DNA of 34,794 nucleotides, taken from an uncultured Calothrix sp. GTDB lineage: Bacteria; Cyanobacteriota; Cyanobacteriia; Cyanobacteriales; Nostocaceae. Shown here piece after piece: positions 19,307 to 28,544 of this stretch. The stretch's first letter is position 1; each line of letters begins with the position of its first letter. The position numbers and the translations under genes were made by a program. The notes under the pieces were generated by a model that searched no databases, was not told the DNA's origin, and saw only the letters and a list, made by a program, of their open reading frames with translations. Location of the stretch: contig CALJJQ010000088.1 in NCBI GenBank assembly GCA_937973965.1, positions 1-34,794 of the forward strand. The letters are read 5' to 3'.

Positions 19307-20035
19307 TCCCTAACTACCCAAATACGCAATCTCGTTATTATCTCATATTTTGTTAGTTTACATGTACTAAATAGGATTTTATCGGGTTGCTTGTGTGATT
19401 GATTAGTTATTTTTATTTGGAAAAACACAAAATTTGTCATTTCTCCCAGTTGACCGGCTTATTGAGAAAAAACCTGGCTATATTCTCAATATTAATGATT
19501 CTATTCTCAAGAACCTGACGCAATAATAATACTTTCGAGACTGATTATTGACATCTTGACAAATCCCAAGTACAGTAGAGTATGCTGCTGCCAGAGCTAT
19601 GTATATTAAACACCACTTCATTAAGCTAGTTCGTCCAGACAGTTTAACCTATATCTTGAACTATTTTTGATTTCAAAATAAGTTTACCTAAGTGTATCTA
19701 GTGAAAATTCTCTACATTTTTACCTAGTTTTGAAGGATCTGCCTTCATTCACAAGGCAGGAGCCTGCAAATTCTGCTCCCACGCGGAGTATGGGAGCTAG
19801 GGAGTCAAGGTAAGTGTTTATGAGTAATACCAATGTGAACAAAGAATGCGCAAGAATTGGGATGAAAATGGTGGAGGAAAGGGTTATTGATGGAAAGCCA
19901 ACTGTATTTTTCCGGATTGATCAAAAATAATACCAATTCGCAAACAGAATGGGACAGATAAATTTTGTTAGTCGAAGCGTTTTTTGAATTGACATATTTT
20001 GAATTGACATATAAGGATAATTCAGCAAGCCCGAC
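19307..20035. other. Intergenic region between phr and large TPR gene
   Basis: In this 729-base gap an inverted pair attgagaa/ttctcaat lies at 19461-19490, followed by another ttctcaa at about 19502; the same motif set is seen at 12543-12598. Hairpin-prone sequence (ggcaggagcctgc) occurs near 19755. One possible tiny gene is at 19820-19930. Nothing else is recognised. Confidence 0.5.
19820..19930 (+). CDS. Possible 36-residue ORF, unknown
   Basis: ATG to TAA encodes a basic peptide beginning MSNTNVNKECARIG and ending FFRIDQK, with AAGG about 11 bases before the ATG. The composition looks protein-like but there is no recognised family, and it could be the remnant of a larger gene or chance. 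Confidence 0.2.
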   Translation: MSNTNVNKECARIGMKMVEERVIDGKPTVFFRIDQK

Positions 20036-22723
20036 TTAATTTACCTTGATGTTATGATTTATATCCAAGTTGAGGAGTTGTTGAAATTGGGGATGGCTGC
20101 GAAGGTGGTCAAAATCCCGATTATCTTTGATCCATTGACTGCATTCTTGGGGATTGAGCTGGACGGCTCTGCGGAGTAGTTCGAGGGCAAGGTTTGTATC
20201 ACCTAACACGGCGTAGCAGCAACTGAGTCCGTAAAGAGAACTCGCATGGTTGGGGTTAAGGGCGATCGCTTGTTTATATGCGGGGATAGCGGCTGTGTAT
20301 TTACCGGATTTGGAGAGGATTAAGCCTTGACAGTACCAGGCTAAATCAAAGTTAGGATTGAGGGCGATCGCTTTTTCGTAGGCAATTAATGCTTCCGGGG
20401 TACGGTGAGCGCGATCGCAACTTAAGCCGCGATTAAACCAGATTTTATCGTCATGGGGGTTGAGTTTCAGGGCTTCGTTGTAGGATAGGATGGCATCTTC
20501 AAAGCATTGCATGGCATAGAGAATTAATCCTCTCTCGTACCAAACTCGAACATCGTTATTGTTTAAACTCAGTGCCCGTTCGATACTATTAAAGGCGGCA
20601 TTGATCTGGCCTAGTTTACGTAGGGTAATGGCTTGAAATAACCAACTAAGATGTAATTCTGGTTTTAATTCCACAAATCGACTATACCCAGTTAAAGCTT
20701 GGGTATATGCTGCTGCTAATGACTGTAAATCTGCGTATTTACACCAGGCTTGCCAATAATCCGGATCTACTTCAGTCGCTTTTTCATAGGAGGCGATCGC
20801 TTCTGGGTGATTTCCCATTTTTTCCAGGGCTAATCCGCGATTATACCAGGTTGTCTGGTTTTTGGGGTTAATTTCTAGAGCTTGGTCGTAGGCGGCAATG
20901 GCTTGGGTAAATTCCCCTAAATCAAACATGACCAGTCCGCGATTATACCAGCTAGTTTCCAATTGGGGATTAAGCTGAATAGCCCGGTCGATAGCTGCGA
21001 TCGCCTCACCAAATTGGGCTAAGGCTCGTAATACCAATCCTTTTTCTGACCAAGCGGCGGCATAATCTGGTTGTAGTTGTAATCCTTGGTCAATACTAGC
21101 CAGGGCATCAGTGAGTTTACCTAATTCAAATAGTGTAACTCCATGCAGCACCCAAACTAGATAATTCTCCGGTTCTAATTCTAAAATCCGCTCATAATCG
21201 GCTAAAGCATCATCATGTAAGCCCAAATCAAATAATGCATCAGCCCGTCTATGGAGATATTCCACCCGTTGGGGATGAATTTCAATCGCTCGGTTAAAAC
21301 TAGCTACAGCCCCCTCTAAACGTCCGATGCGAGCTAGGGCGTTTCCCCGTAAATACCACGATGCTCCATCTGGTTCCAAGGCGATCGCCACATCAAAGCA
21401 ACCAATAGCATCCTCATGGCGCTGCAAATCCACCAGGGTTAAACCGTAGTAGTACCAGATTTTCGCCACATCTGAGCGATACTTAACAGCCTTGGCAAAA
21501 CTTTCTAGAGCTTCCTCGTAGCGACCTAAACAACGCAAAGTTAAACCCCGCTCATACCAACCGACATGGTTTTTCGGTTGAATGGCGATCGCGCGCTCAA
21601 AATTACCTAAAGCATTTTCATACTCAGATAATTCATATAAACAAATACCACGATAAAACCAAGCATCGTGTAAATTAGGCTGTAAACTACAGGCTTGGTC
21701 AAAATTAGCACTTGCCTCCGCATATTTTTGACAAGCAAACAAAGTCATACCACGACTATACCAAGCATCACTATCATCAGGATTAATCCGAATTGCTTGA
21801 TCAAAAGCGGCGATCGCTTGGTCATAACGAGACAAAGCATTTAAACACAGTCCCCGATACAACCACCCACTCAAAGAACCCGGATTAACTGCCAAACAGC
21901 GATCAAAACAGTAGAGTGCATCTTCCCACTGAGATAAACGTTGCAAAGCCAGACCCTTCTGTACCCAAGCACCATCATCATCAGCCTTTAATTCGATTAC
22001 CTTATCAAAACAAGTGATCGCCTCCGTATAACGACCCAAAAGCCGTAAACTCCGACCCCGATTAAACCAAGCTTCACCATAATCCGGATCAATAGCGATC
22101 GCTCGTTCAAAACAAGCTAAAGCCTCCCGTTCCCGTCGTAAATCCGACAGCACCACACCACGATTATTCCAAGCATGGAGCTTTTGGGGGTTAATTTCCA
22201 AAGCCCGATCAAAGGAAGCCAAAGCCTCCTCATACCGCTTTAACTCTGCCAACACAATCCCCCGATTAAACCAAGCTGAATCACAACCAGCTTGTAAACT
22301 AATTGCCCGATCATAGGCTGCGATCGCTTTTTCTAAGCGACCCGACCGCAATAACCCATTACCCAGGGCATACCAAGACAAATAATCCTCTGGATTAAAC
22401 TCAATCGCTTGATAAAAAGCCGCGATCGCTGATTCGATCTCATCCAGTTGCAGTAATACATTCCCCTGATTATACCAAGCCTCATAACAATCCGGTTTCA
22501 GCTTAGTTGCTTGTCGATAACTAGCCAAAGCAGCCGATACCTGACCCAAATCCTCCAAGGCAATCCCCCGATTATACCAAGCCAAATGGTAATTAGCATT
22601 CCCATCCAACGCTTTATCAAAGCAAACAATCGCCGCTTCCAAGCGTCCGCTATCCAGAAGCTCATTTCCCAAACTAAACCAGTCGAGATAATTGTCAGAA
22701 TTTGGCATAATATCGCAAGACAT
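20036..22723 (-). CDS. Giant TPR-only protein
   Basis: An 895-residue protein consisting almost entirely of about 25 consecutive 34-residue TPRs, with the recurrent AWYNRG...ALxxFDRAIxxxP pattern from residue 10 to about 870. No signal peptide, membrane span or enzymatic domain is visible; the last 40 residues (SQWIKDNRDFDHLRSHPQFQQLL) form the usual cyanobacterial TPR cap. Such superhelices act as scaffolds in protein complexes. An in-frame ATG five codons later (22708) is equally possible as start. The gene contains many HIP1 octamers. The partner is unknown. Confidence 0.9.
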   Translation of the reverse strand: MSCDIMPNSDNYLDWFSLGNELLDSGRLEAAIVCFDKALDGNANYHLAWYNRGIALEDLGQVSAALASYRQATKLKPDCYEAWYNQGNVLLQLDEIESAIAAFYQAIEFNPEDYLSWYALGNGLLRSGRLEKAIAAYDRAISLQAGCDSAWFNRGIVLAELKRYEEALASFDRALEINPQKLHAWNNRGVVLSDLRREREALACFERAIAIDPDYGEAWFNRGRSLRLLGRYTEAITCFDKVIELKADDDGAWVQKGLALQRLSQWEDALYCFDRCLAVNPGSLSGWLYRGLCLNALSRYDQAIAAFDQAIRINPDDSDAWYSRGMTLFACQKYAEASANFDQACSLQPNLHDAWFYRGICLYELSEYENALGNFERAIAIQPKNHVGWYERGLTLRCLGRYEEALESFAKAVKYRSDVAKIWYYYGLTLVDLQRHEDAIGCFDVAIALEPDGASWYLRGNALARIGRLEGAVASFNRAIEIHPQRVEYLHRRADALFDLGLHDDALADYERILELEPENYLVWVLHGVTLFELGKLTDALASIDQGLQLQPDYAAAWSEKGLVLRALAQFGEAIAAIDRAIQLNPQLETSWYNRGLVMFDLGEFTQAIAAYDQALEINPKNQTTWYNRGLALEKMGNHPEAIASYEKATEVDPDYWQAWCKYADLQSLAAAYTQALTGYSRFVELKPELHLSWLFQAITLRKLGQINAAFNSIERALSLNNNDVRVWYERGLILYAMQCFEDAILSYNEALKLNPHDDKIWFNRGLSCDRAHRTPEALIAYEKAIALNPNFDLAWYCQGLILSKSGKYTAAIPAYKQAIALNPNHASSLYGLSCCYAVLGDTNLALELLRRAVQLNPQECSQWIKDNRDFDHLRSHPQFQQLLNLDINHNIKVN

Positions 22724-23377
22724 GAGAAAAGAAAAACCAAGAAATAGGGCACAGAAATTTAGTAGTCAGAATTCACAACCAGGGAAAATAAAACCTTCCC
22801 TTACCCTTTTCAAGGATTTCTGACCAAAGCAGCGAATTTTTCACTATCTCTATCGCCACACCATAAAACTTGGCACTAAAGAATATTCTTTTCTTTCTTA
22901 ACACGTACACGGGGCTTCCTGTCTCCATATATACACGGAAAACTATGACACTGAGGGGTGAAGAGGAAAGCTCCCAGACAGGGGGGAAATTTAATCCTAT
23001 GCAGGATTACTATTTGATTTTTGGGTATGAATTGTAATTATGCAAATTTTTTTCTATTCAAACCAAAATCCTTGTAAAAACGTAGCGGTGCTACGTCTCT
23101 ACGCCATGCTACGTTCAATACGGTTCGGTTAATGATTTTTCGTGGTGGTTTCAGGAGACGCGATATAGCCTCTTTCAGAGGAGCTGAACGCTAGCGCGTC
23201 TCTTTTGGGGTTTATGAATTTTCCGCTCCGAACGGTATTGATGCTACGTCTCTACGCAACGTCAAATTTGGAATTGATCTTTTGTATTCTGTAACACCTT
23301 TTCTACCCATCTCCCCAACTTTCCCGACTGGGCATACAATAAACGTAGCTGGTGTTTATATATGAGGATTTGCCATT
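22724..23377. other. Intergenic region with miniature element
   Basis: This 654-base gap between divergent genes holds gtagcg-gtg-ctacg type palindromes near 23080, a MITE-like element (23117-23239) and a second ctacgtctctacgc stretch at about 23243. The flanking similarity suggests the element sits inside an older palindromic repeat. No gene is seen. Confidence 0.55.
23117..23239 (+). mobile_element. MITE-like element, copy 1
   Basis: Inverted ends AATACGGTTCGG (23117-23128) and CCGAACGGTATT (23228-23239) differ at one position. The interior shares agacgcgatata, cctctttcagaggagctgaacgct and gcgtctct with the copy at 33275-33414. 123 bp, no ORF. Confidence 0.8.
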
Positions 23378-23767
23378 GTGACTCCATCTACTCAAGCAAC
23401 GGATGTTTCATCAACAATCGAACTGCCACCTAGCTACAATATTCCCATCATTTTGCTGTTGGGTGCATTTGGACTCGTATTTGTCCAGCCGATAGTTGCT
23501 GGAGTGGTGGGGTTGCTAGGATTATTTTTGATGTTACAAACTGGTTTAATTCGACTTCAGTTTACAGATACGGATATGGATGTGTATCGTGGACAAACTT
23601 TAATTCGGCGGTTTCCCTATCGGGAATGGGAAAATTGGCGGATATTTTGGCATCCCGTGCCGATTTTGTTTTATTTTAAGGAAGTTAAAAGCATTCATTT
23701 TTTACCAATTTTATTTAATCCAGATACACTGAAAGCTTGTTTAGAAAAATATTGTCCGCGAAAATAG
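23378..23767 (+). CDS. DUF3119 family membrane protein
   Basis: A 129-residue protein of the cyanobacterial/plastid DUF3119 family, function unknown. One long hydrophobic hairpin at about residues 22-56 (IPIILLLGAFGLVFVQPIVAGVVGLLGLFLML) is followed by a PH-like cytoplasmic part with the conserved FPYREWENWRIFWHPVPILFYFKEVKSIHFLPILF stretch. The start is GTG at 23378, with gagg 10 bases upstream. It is the first of five same-strand genes, followed by DUF3086 and plsY, an order I recall from related cyanobacteria. Confidence 0.85.
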   Translation: MTPSTQATDVSSTIELPPSYNIPIILLLGAFGLVFVQPIVAGVVGLLGLFLMLQTGLIRLQFTDTDMDVYRGQTLIRRFPYREWENWRIFWHPVPILFYFKEVKSIHFLPILFNPDTLKACLEKYCPRK

Positions 23768-23862
23768 GCTGTAATGTGAGAATGCAGGATACAGAATGCA
23801 GTTTCGGGTGATAAATCTGTCGGTAAATCAAATTTTCCGTGACAGAATATATACCTTTGTTA

Positions 23863-23898
23863 ATTCTCAATTCCCAATTCTGTATTCTCAATTCCCAA
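23863..23898 (+). repeat. Short tandem repeat (21 = 3x7 period)
   Basis: ATTCTCAATTCCCAA occurs at 23863-23877 and 23884-23898. The period of 21 bases fits a heptanucleotide STRR. It sits just before the DUF3086 start. Confidence 0.6.
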
Positions 23899-23922
23899 AT
23901 AAATCAGTTTCCGCAAAGTTCT

Positions 23923-25065
23923 ATGTACTCAGAAGATTCACCTAACCCAGAGCCAAATCAAAATCCCAATCTCGACCAATTGGAGCAAACCGAAAATCAA
24001 CCAACGGATGTTCTCGATCAATCCCCTCCTGAAGCAGAAAATTTTGATAGTCCTGCATCGTTCCCTCCGCAGGAAAATATCCAGCAAAACCCCAACCCCG
24101 AATTAATTCGTACCGAAGCCGAACTGAAGCAAAAAATTGCTGACCTGGAAAATACCTATCACCAGTTACAAGCCCAGCTAAATTCGACACACGTGGCAAT
24201 GGGTCGGCTGGTGGAAGAGTCTTTGAGTGAACTAGAGCAACGCAAACAAGCTTTACAAATTGCCGTCGAACAGCTAGAACGTCGTCAAGAACGAATTCGC
24301 AAGGAAATGCGTACCACCTTTTCCGGTGCATCCCAAGATTTAGCAGTCAGGGTACAAGGATTTAAGGATTATCTGACAGGTAGTTTGCAGGATTTAGTAA
24401 TTGCCGCCGAGCAGTTACAATTAGTACCCGCAGCCAAACCTGCACCGGAACCAAAACGAATTACCCCCAAGGAAGTCCAACCACCCCAACCAGAAACTGG
24501 AACCCTGCAATTTGCCCAGCAGCAATTTCAGGAAACTAGCCGCAAAATCCGCCGTTTTATCGACCAATACCGCACCAAACCCGATTATTACGGACCACCT
24601 TGGCAATTACGACGCACCTTTGAACCAGTTCATGCGGAACGGGTTTCCACTTGGTTCTTTGAACAGGGTGGACGTGGGGCACTGCGAACAATGGGCAGCA
24701 GGTTACAAAATATACTTGTAGCCTCGGCAATAATTTCGATTATGAATGAATTGTACGGCGATCGCTTGCGGGTTTTAGTGTTAGCGAATTCTCCAGAACG
24801 GTTAGGGGAATGGCGACGCGGTTTACAAGATTGTTTAGGAATTGGTCGTCCTGATTTTGGTCCTGACCGAGGTGTAGTTTTATTTGAAACCGCAGAAGCG
24901 ATCGCGCAAAAAGCCGAGCGGATTGTGCGAGCGAAAGAAATCCCCCTAATTATCGTTGATGATTCGGAGGAGCAAATTAGTCTAGCGCTGTTACAATTTC
25001 CCTATTGGTTAGCGTTTGCTCCTGACCCGAAAACGATACGTAGCAATGGGTTTGATGATTTTTAG
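23923..25065 (+). CDS. DUF3086 domain protein
   Basis: From the ATG at 23923 this is 380 residues; an upstream ATG at 23839 would only add translated tandem repeat. The first 70 residues are acidic, Pro/Asn/Gln-rich and disordered. Residues about 75-160 form a coiled coil (LKQKIADLENTYHQLQAQLN... and EQRKQALQIAVEQLERRQERIRKE). The C-terminal DUF3086 domain has PDYYGPPWQLRRTFEPVHAERV and ends in an alpha/beta region. Function is unknown; the conserved link to DUF3119 and plsY suggests a role at the membrane or in lipid metabolism, which is inference. Confidence 0.85.
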   Translation: MYSEDSPNPEPNQNPNLDQLEQTENQPTDVLDQSPPEAENFDSPASFPPQENIQQNPNPELIRTEAELKQKIADLENTYHQLQAQLNSTHVAMGRLVEESLSELEQRKQALQIAVEQLERRQERIRKEMRTTFSGASQDLAVRVQGFKDYLTGSLQDLVIAAEQLQLVPAAKPAPEPKRITPKEVQPPQPETGTLQFAQQQFQETSRKIRRFIDQYRTKPDYYGPPWQLRRTFEPVHAERVSTWFFEQGGRGALRTMGSRLQNILVASAIISIMNELYGDRLRVLVLANSPERLGEWRRGLQDCLGIGRPDFGPDRGVVLFETAEAIAQKAERIVRAKEIPLIIVDDSEEQISLALLQFPYWLAFAPDPKTIRSNGFDDF

Positions 25066-25158
25066 CAGCAGGGGATGCGAGGGAAGGAAGGAGGGGTGGG
25101 GGAAAGTCATCAATTTCTCTCCTGTATCCCGTCTCCTGTATCCTGTATTTATCCCTAA

Positions 25159-25186
25159 TCCAAAATCTAAAATCTAAAATCCAAAA
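25159..25186 (+). repeat. Heptanucleotide repeat abutting plsY start
   Basis: Four 7-base units, tccaaaa tctaaaa tctaaaa tccaaaa, end two bases before the plsY ATG (25189) and occupy the place of a Shine-Dalgarno site. Confidence 0.85.
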
Positions 25187-25188
25187 TT

Positions 25189-25872
25189 ATGCTGATTTGG
25201 CTAACACTTTGTTTTCTCACCGTCATTGCGGCTTATTTCCTGGGTTCGATTCCTACCGGGTATACGGTGGCAAAAGTTTTGAAAGGTATAGATATTCGCG
25301 AATTTGGTTCGGGTTCGACGGGTGCGACAAATGTATTACGTACTTTGGGTAAGGGTCCAGGTGCATTTGTGTTCGTTTTTGATTGTTTCAAGGGTGTTTT
25401 GGCGATTTTTCTGGTGAAATGGCTGGGGGAATTTGCTCCCGTCTATCATTTGCTCCCGGATAATGTTGTTATTGGGGTTTGGCTTCCCTGGTTGGTGGTG
25501 CTAGCTGGTTTCTCTGCTGTGTTGGGTCATAGCAAATCGATTTTTTTGAATTTTACTGGGGGAAAATCCGTTGCAACTAGCTTGGGTGTTTTGTTAGCAA
25601 TGGATTGGCAAGTTGGTTTAGCTGCGTTTGGGGTGTTTGCCTTGTTTTTAGGAATTTCCCGAATTGTGTCCCTCAGTTCTATTTGTGCGGCTGTAGCTGT
25701 TTCTATACTAATGGTAGTGTTCCACCAGCCTTTGGCTTATTTATTATTTGCGATCGCTGGAGGTGCTTATGTGATTATTCGTCACCAAAGCAATATGCAA
25801 CGCATCCTCGCTGGTACGGAACCGAAAATTGGTGAAAAGGTTGAGGTGAGTAGCGAATCTGTTGTGAGTTGA
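25189..25872 (+). CDS. plsY: Glycerol-3-phosphate acyltransferase PlsY
   Basis: An integral membrane enzyme that transfers acyl from acyl-phosphate to glycerol-3-phosphate, the first step of phospholipid and glycolipid synthesis. At 227 residues it is normal. All three cytosolic-loop motifs are present: GSIPTGY...FGSGSTGATNVLRTLGK (about 19-60), GHSKSIFLNFTGGKSVATSLG (about 110-130) and the final RHQSNMQRILAGTEPKIGE (about 198-216). There is no Shine-Dalgarno because heptamer repeats abut the ATG. The next gene begins 16 bases after the stop. Confidence 0.97.
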   Translation: MLIWLTLCFLTVIAAYFLGSIPTGYTVAKVLKGIDIREFGSGSTGATNVLRTLGKGPGAFVFVFDCFKGVLAIFLVKWLGEFAPVYHLLPDNVVIGVWLPWLVVLAGFSAVLGHSKSIFLNFTGGKSVATSLGVLLAMDWQVGLAAFGVFALFLGISRIVSLSSICAAVAVSILMVVFHQPLAYLLFAIAGGAYVIIRHQSNMQRILAGTEPKIGEKVEVSSESVVS

Positions 25873-25888
25873 ATATTAATGAGGTCGC

Positions 25889-26512
25889 ATGTCCCCAAAA
25901 TTGAATGAAGAGCAACTCAAGCAAATTATCGTCGAGGTGGGAGAGATGTCTCGTCGTCAGGAGACGGAGTTAGACCGGGAGCAAATCCAAGAAATTCTCC
26001 GGGAATTAAATTTACCACCGGAATTGCTGGATGAAGCGATCATTCAATTGCGTCGTCGTCAAGCTTTGGCTCATCAACGTCGTCGGGATAGGTTTGTCTT
26101 GGGAGGGATTGCGATCGCTCTGGTGGTGGCAATTTCGACAACTGTTTGGTTTATACAACGCAATCATTCAGCGATCGCCAATATTCAGGTACAACGGGAT
26201 CGAATCACTTTGACTGAGGATGATGGTGGTGGTTTGAATCGGTTTGCTCGGCAAAACAATCCAGAATTATTTTACCGTGTCACCTTGGAAGATGCACCGG
26301 TGGGTGAAAAACTGAATCTTGTTTGTCATTGGATTGACCCTAATGGTCAAACTGTCAAGCAAAATCGCTATCAAACCCAAACTATTACCACACCCGTTTG
26401 GAATACCCATTGTCGTTACAATCTGGGAACTGGAGCAAAAACAGGTACTTGGCAGGTACAAATGTTTTTAGGTGATAGATTATTGGGTGAGGAAAAATTT
26501 ACAGTTGAATGA
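25889..26512 (+). CDS. Single-span membrane protein, unknown
   Basis: A 207-residue protein not assigned to a family with confidence. Residues 1-62 are a charged helical cytoplasmic part (LNEEQLKQIIVEVGEMSRRQ...LPPELLDEAIIQLRRRQ) resembling small UBA/SHOCT-like helical bundles. One membrane span covers about 70-90 (VLGGIAIALVVAISTTVWFI). The outer part (about 95-207) is beta-rich, with NLVCHWIDPNGQTVKQNRYQTQ and TGTWQVQMFLGDRLLGEEKFTV, reminiscent of an Ig-like sensor or binding domain. gaggt lies just upstream of the ATG. It ends 6 bases before the next gene. Confidence 0.7.
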   Translation: MSPKLNEEQLKQIIVEVGEMSRRQETELDREQIQEILRELNLPPELLDEAIIQLRRRQALAHQRRRDRFVLGGIAIALVVAISTTVWFIQRNHSAIANIQVQRDRITLTEDDGGGLNRFARQNNPELFYRVTLEDAPVGEKLNLVCHWIDPNGQTVKQNRYQTQTITTPVWNTHCRYNLGTGAKTGTWQVQMFLGDRLLGEEKFTVE

Positions 26513-26518
26513 CGAATT

Positions 26519-28267
26519 ATGGGTGATATTTGGCATTGTTTGGGGTATTGGGGTTATGGCGATCGCAACATATTGACCCGACAATTAAATTATGGGATTG
26601 CCAATTATTCTACTCTAGAAATTCCCGACAAACCTGCTGATCAAGCTTTAATTTGGCATTTAGTTGAAATATCAAATTCGGGAAAGTTAACATCTGTGGA
26701 TGGTTTCTCCTTATCTGCTGGAGGATTTGCTCATGTTCCAGATGCTTGGGTGCGTATTCAAAGCGATAATTCTCAGCAATCCTTAAGTTTGGGACGGGAA
26801 GCTTTTGGTCGAGTTCCCTTGTATTGGCTACAACAGGGTGAGGTGATTTGGTTTGCTTCCCAATTGCAGTTATTATTACCAATTTTAAATAATCCAGAAA
26901 TAAATTTAGCAGGATTATATGGTTATACTTGTTTTTCCTATGTTCCTAATCCTATTACTCCTGTAGATAATATTTTCGTGATTCCCGCAGGAAATGAATT
27001 AATTTGGCAATCTTCGCCAAACTCCCATCTCCTCACCTCACCTAAATCCCGGATAATTCATCAATGGCAACAAGATAAAATTGAAATTAAAGACGAACAA
27101 ACGGCAATCAAAGAATTACAAATACACCTGAAAAATGCCGTGCAAACCCAAATTTCTGATTTATCAGATGAACCCGTCGGAGTATTTCTTTCCGGTGGAT
27201 TAGATTCGGCAATTGTGACATCCCTATTAGTGCAAGCAGGGGTAAAAGTTCGCGCTTACACCCTAGATTTTACTCCCTTTGGTGTTTCCGAATCCCCCTA
27301 CGCAGAGAAAGTGGCTGATTTTCTCCATATCCCCTGTCAAAAAGTAGCAGCCACACCAAACCTAATTAAACAAGCAATTATTCCCACCGTCAAAGCCCTG
27401 GATTTACCCTTTGGAGACGGAGTGACAGTTCCTTTATATCTCCTGAATCAAACCGCAAGTCAGGAAACCCAAATTATCTTTAATGGTGAAGGTGGAGACC
27501 AATTATTTGCTGGTTGGACAAATAAACCACTAATTGCAGCTAGCGTATACAGTGAAAATGATTTTACTCAAAATTATTTACGCACCTTTCATCGCTTGTG
27601 GGGATACGAAACCCAAATTTTTGCACCAGAAATATCCACCCAAATCCACCAGTTATCACCCAAAAAATGGTTGCAAACAGCACTAGACCCCGCATATTGC
27701 TCCGGATTATTACATAGACTGCGACGAGCCAGCCTAATGTTAAAAGGCGCACAAAACATCCATCCCCGTGCTACCAACCTCGGATTTGCTCATGGATTAA
27801 GAGTGCGATCGCTATTTTGTGATTTCACTCTAGCCAATTGGACTTTCAAACTGTCTGGAGAACTTTGTTTACAAGGCAGTTGTGAAAAATACATCCTCAA
27901 ACGAGCCGTGGAAAATTGGCTGCCACCGGAAATAGTGTGGCGACAAAAACGGGGTATGGGTGTTCCCCTCACATCCTGGTGTTTAAAGGATTTGTGGTAT
28001 CAAATTGGCACTTGGCTCAATCCCAACACACTGAAAGCAGGTAAGTATTTGCAATCAGATATTGCCGCCAAAATTGCTACAGGTAAATTCAGTGCCAACA
28101 TCCAAGGACGCAGAATCGGGGAAATCCTGTGGTTATTAATCATGTGGGAACTCTGGAAAATTCACATTTTCGGCGAAAAACCAGCACCAAAATCCTGGAA
28201 TCACCCCTTTTGGCTACCAAGTTTTTTATCAGGTAAGCTGGGTAAGTGGGAAAAATTATCCTTGTAA
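26519..28267 (+). CDS. Asparagine synthase-like protein without N-terminal Cys
   Basis: A 582-residue two-domain protein. The C-terminal domain carries the ATP pyrophosphatase P-loop SGGLDS (225-230), NGEGGDQLFAGW (about 321-332) and the WRQKRGMGVPL segment, all typical of asparagine synthetase B and beta-lactam synthetase. The N-terminal domain is shaped like a class II glutaminase (GGFAHVPDAWVRIQS..., LGREAFGRVPLYW) but the catalytic Cys that should follow the initiator Met is absent (MGDIWHC; the only nearby Cys is residue 7). Glutamine hydrolysis is therefore unlikely, and it may use ammonia or another nucleophile. It follows the previous gene by 6 bases. Confidence 0.85.
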   Translation: MGDIWHCLGYWGYGDRNILTRQLNYGIANYSTLEIPDKPADQALIWHLVEISNSGKLTSVDGFSLSAGGFAHVPDAWVRIQSDNSQQSLSLGREAFGRVPLYWLQQGEVIWFASQLQLLLPILNNPEINLAGLYGYTCFSYVPNPITPVDNIFVIPAGNELIWQSSPNSHLLTSPKSRIIHQWQQDKIEIKDEQTAIKELQIHLKNAVQTQISDLSDEPVGVFLSGGLDSAIVTSLLVQAGVKVRAYTLDFTPFGVSESPYAEKVADFLHIPCQKVAATPNLIKQAIIPTVKALDLPFGDGVTVPLYLLNQTASQETQIIFNGEGGDQLFAGWTNKPLIAASVYSENDFTQNYLRTFHRLWGYETQIFAPEISTQIHQLSPKKWLQTALDPAYCSGLLHRLRRASLMLKGAQNIHPRATNLGFAHGLRVRSLFCDFTLANWTFKLSGELCLQGSCEKYILKRAVENWLPPEIVWRQKRGMGVPLTSWCLKDLWYQIGTWLNPNTLKAGKYLQSDIAAKIATGKFSANIQGRRIGEILWLLIMWELWKIHIFGEKPAPKSWNHPFWLPSFLSGKLGKWEKLSL

Positions 28268-28340
28268 ATAGGGAGTAGGGAAAAGTCATTTTCATGGGTT
28301 CTGGTACAACACAGTAGACATAGGGGTGAAAACGAATGTA

Positions 28341-28362
28341 GAGACGCGAAATTTCGCGTCTC
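28341..28362. repeat. GAGACGCGAAA palindrome
   Basis: A perfect 22-bp palindrome with arms GAGACGCGAAA and TTTCGCGTCTC. It shares the AGACGCGA arm with the palindromes at 8775, 11180 and 12763. Confidence 0.8.
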
Positions 28363-28517
28363 CAGATGATCGATAATTAATCGATAATTATGGGTAATCA
28401 AGCGGACACGATATCAGACAAGGCATAATTTGAGTTTGCGGAAAAAGTATTTACTGCAAAAAGCTTGTCCCAGAAGTCCGGTTTTTAAAAATACGTGAGT
28501 TCGATGAACCTCACCCC

Positions 28518-28544
28518 AACCCCTCTCCAGGATGGAGAGGGGTT
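28518..28544. repeat. AACCCCTCTCC hairpin repeat
   Basis: Arms AACCCCTCTCC and GGAGAGGGGTT pair perfectly (11 bp) around aggat. A degenerate relative (aaccctaaccct...ggggaggggac) is near 33085-33140. It could slow transcription from either converging gene but lacks a real T-run. Confidence 0.7.

Noticed and set aside
25246-25265. ggttcgattcctaccgg looks like a tRNA T-arm
   Set aside because: It encodes GSIPTG of PlsY, and no acceptor or anticodon arms fit around it.
28518-28544. Strong hairpin as a terminator
   Set aside because: No T-run follows on either strand and the sequence belongs to a dispersed repeat type; kept only as a repeat.
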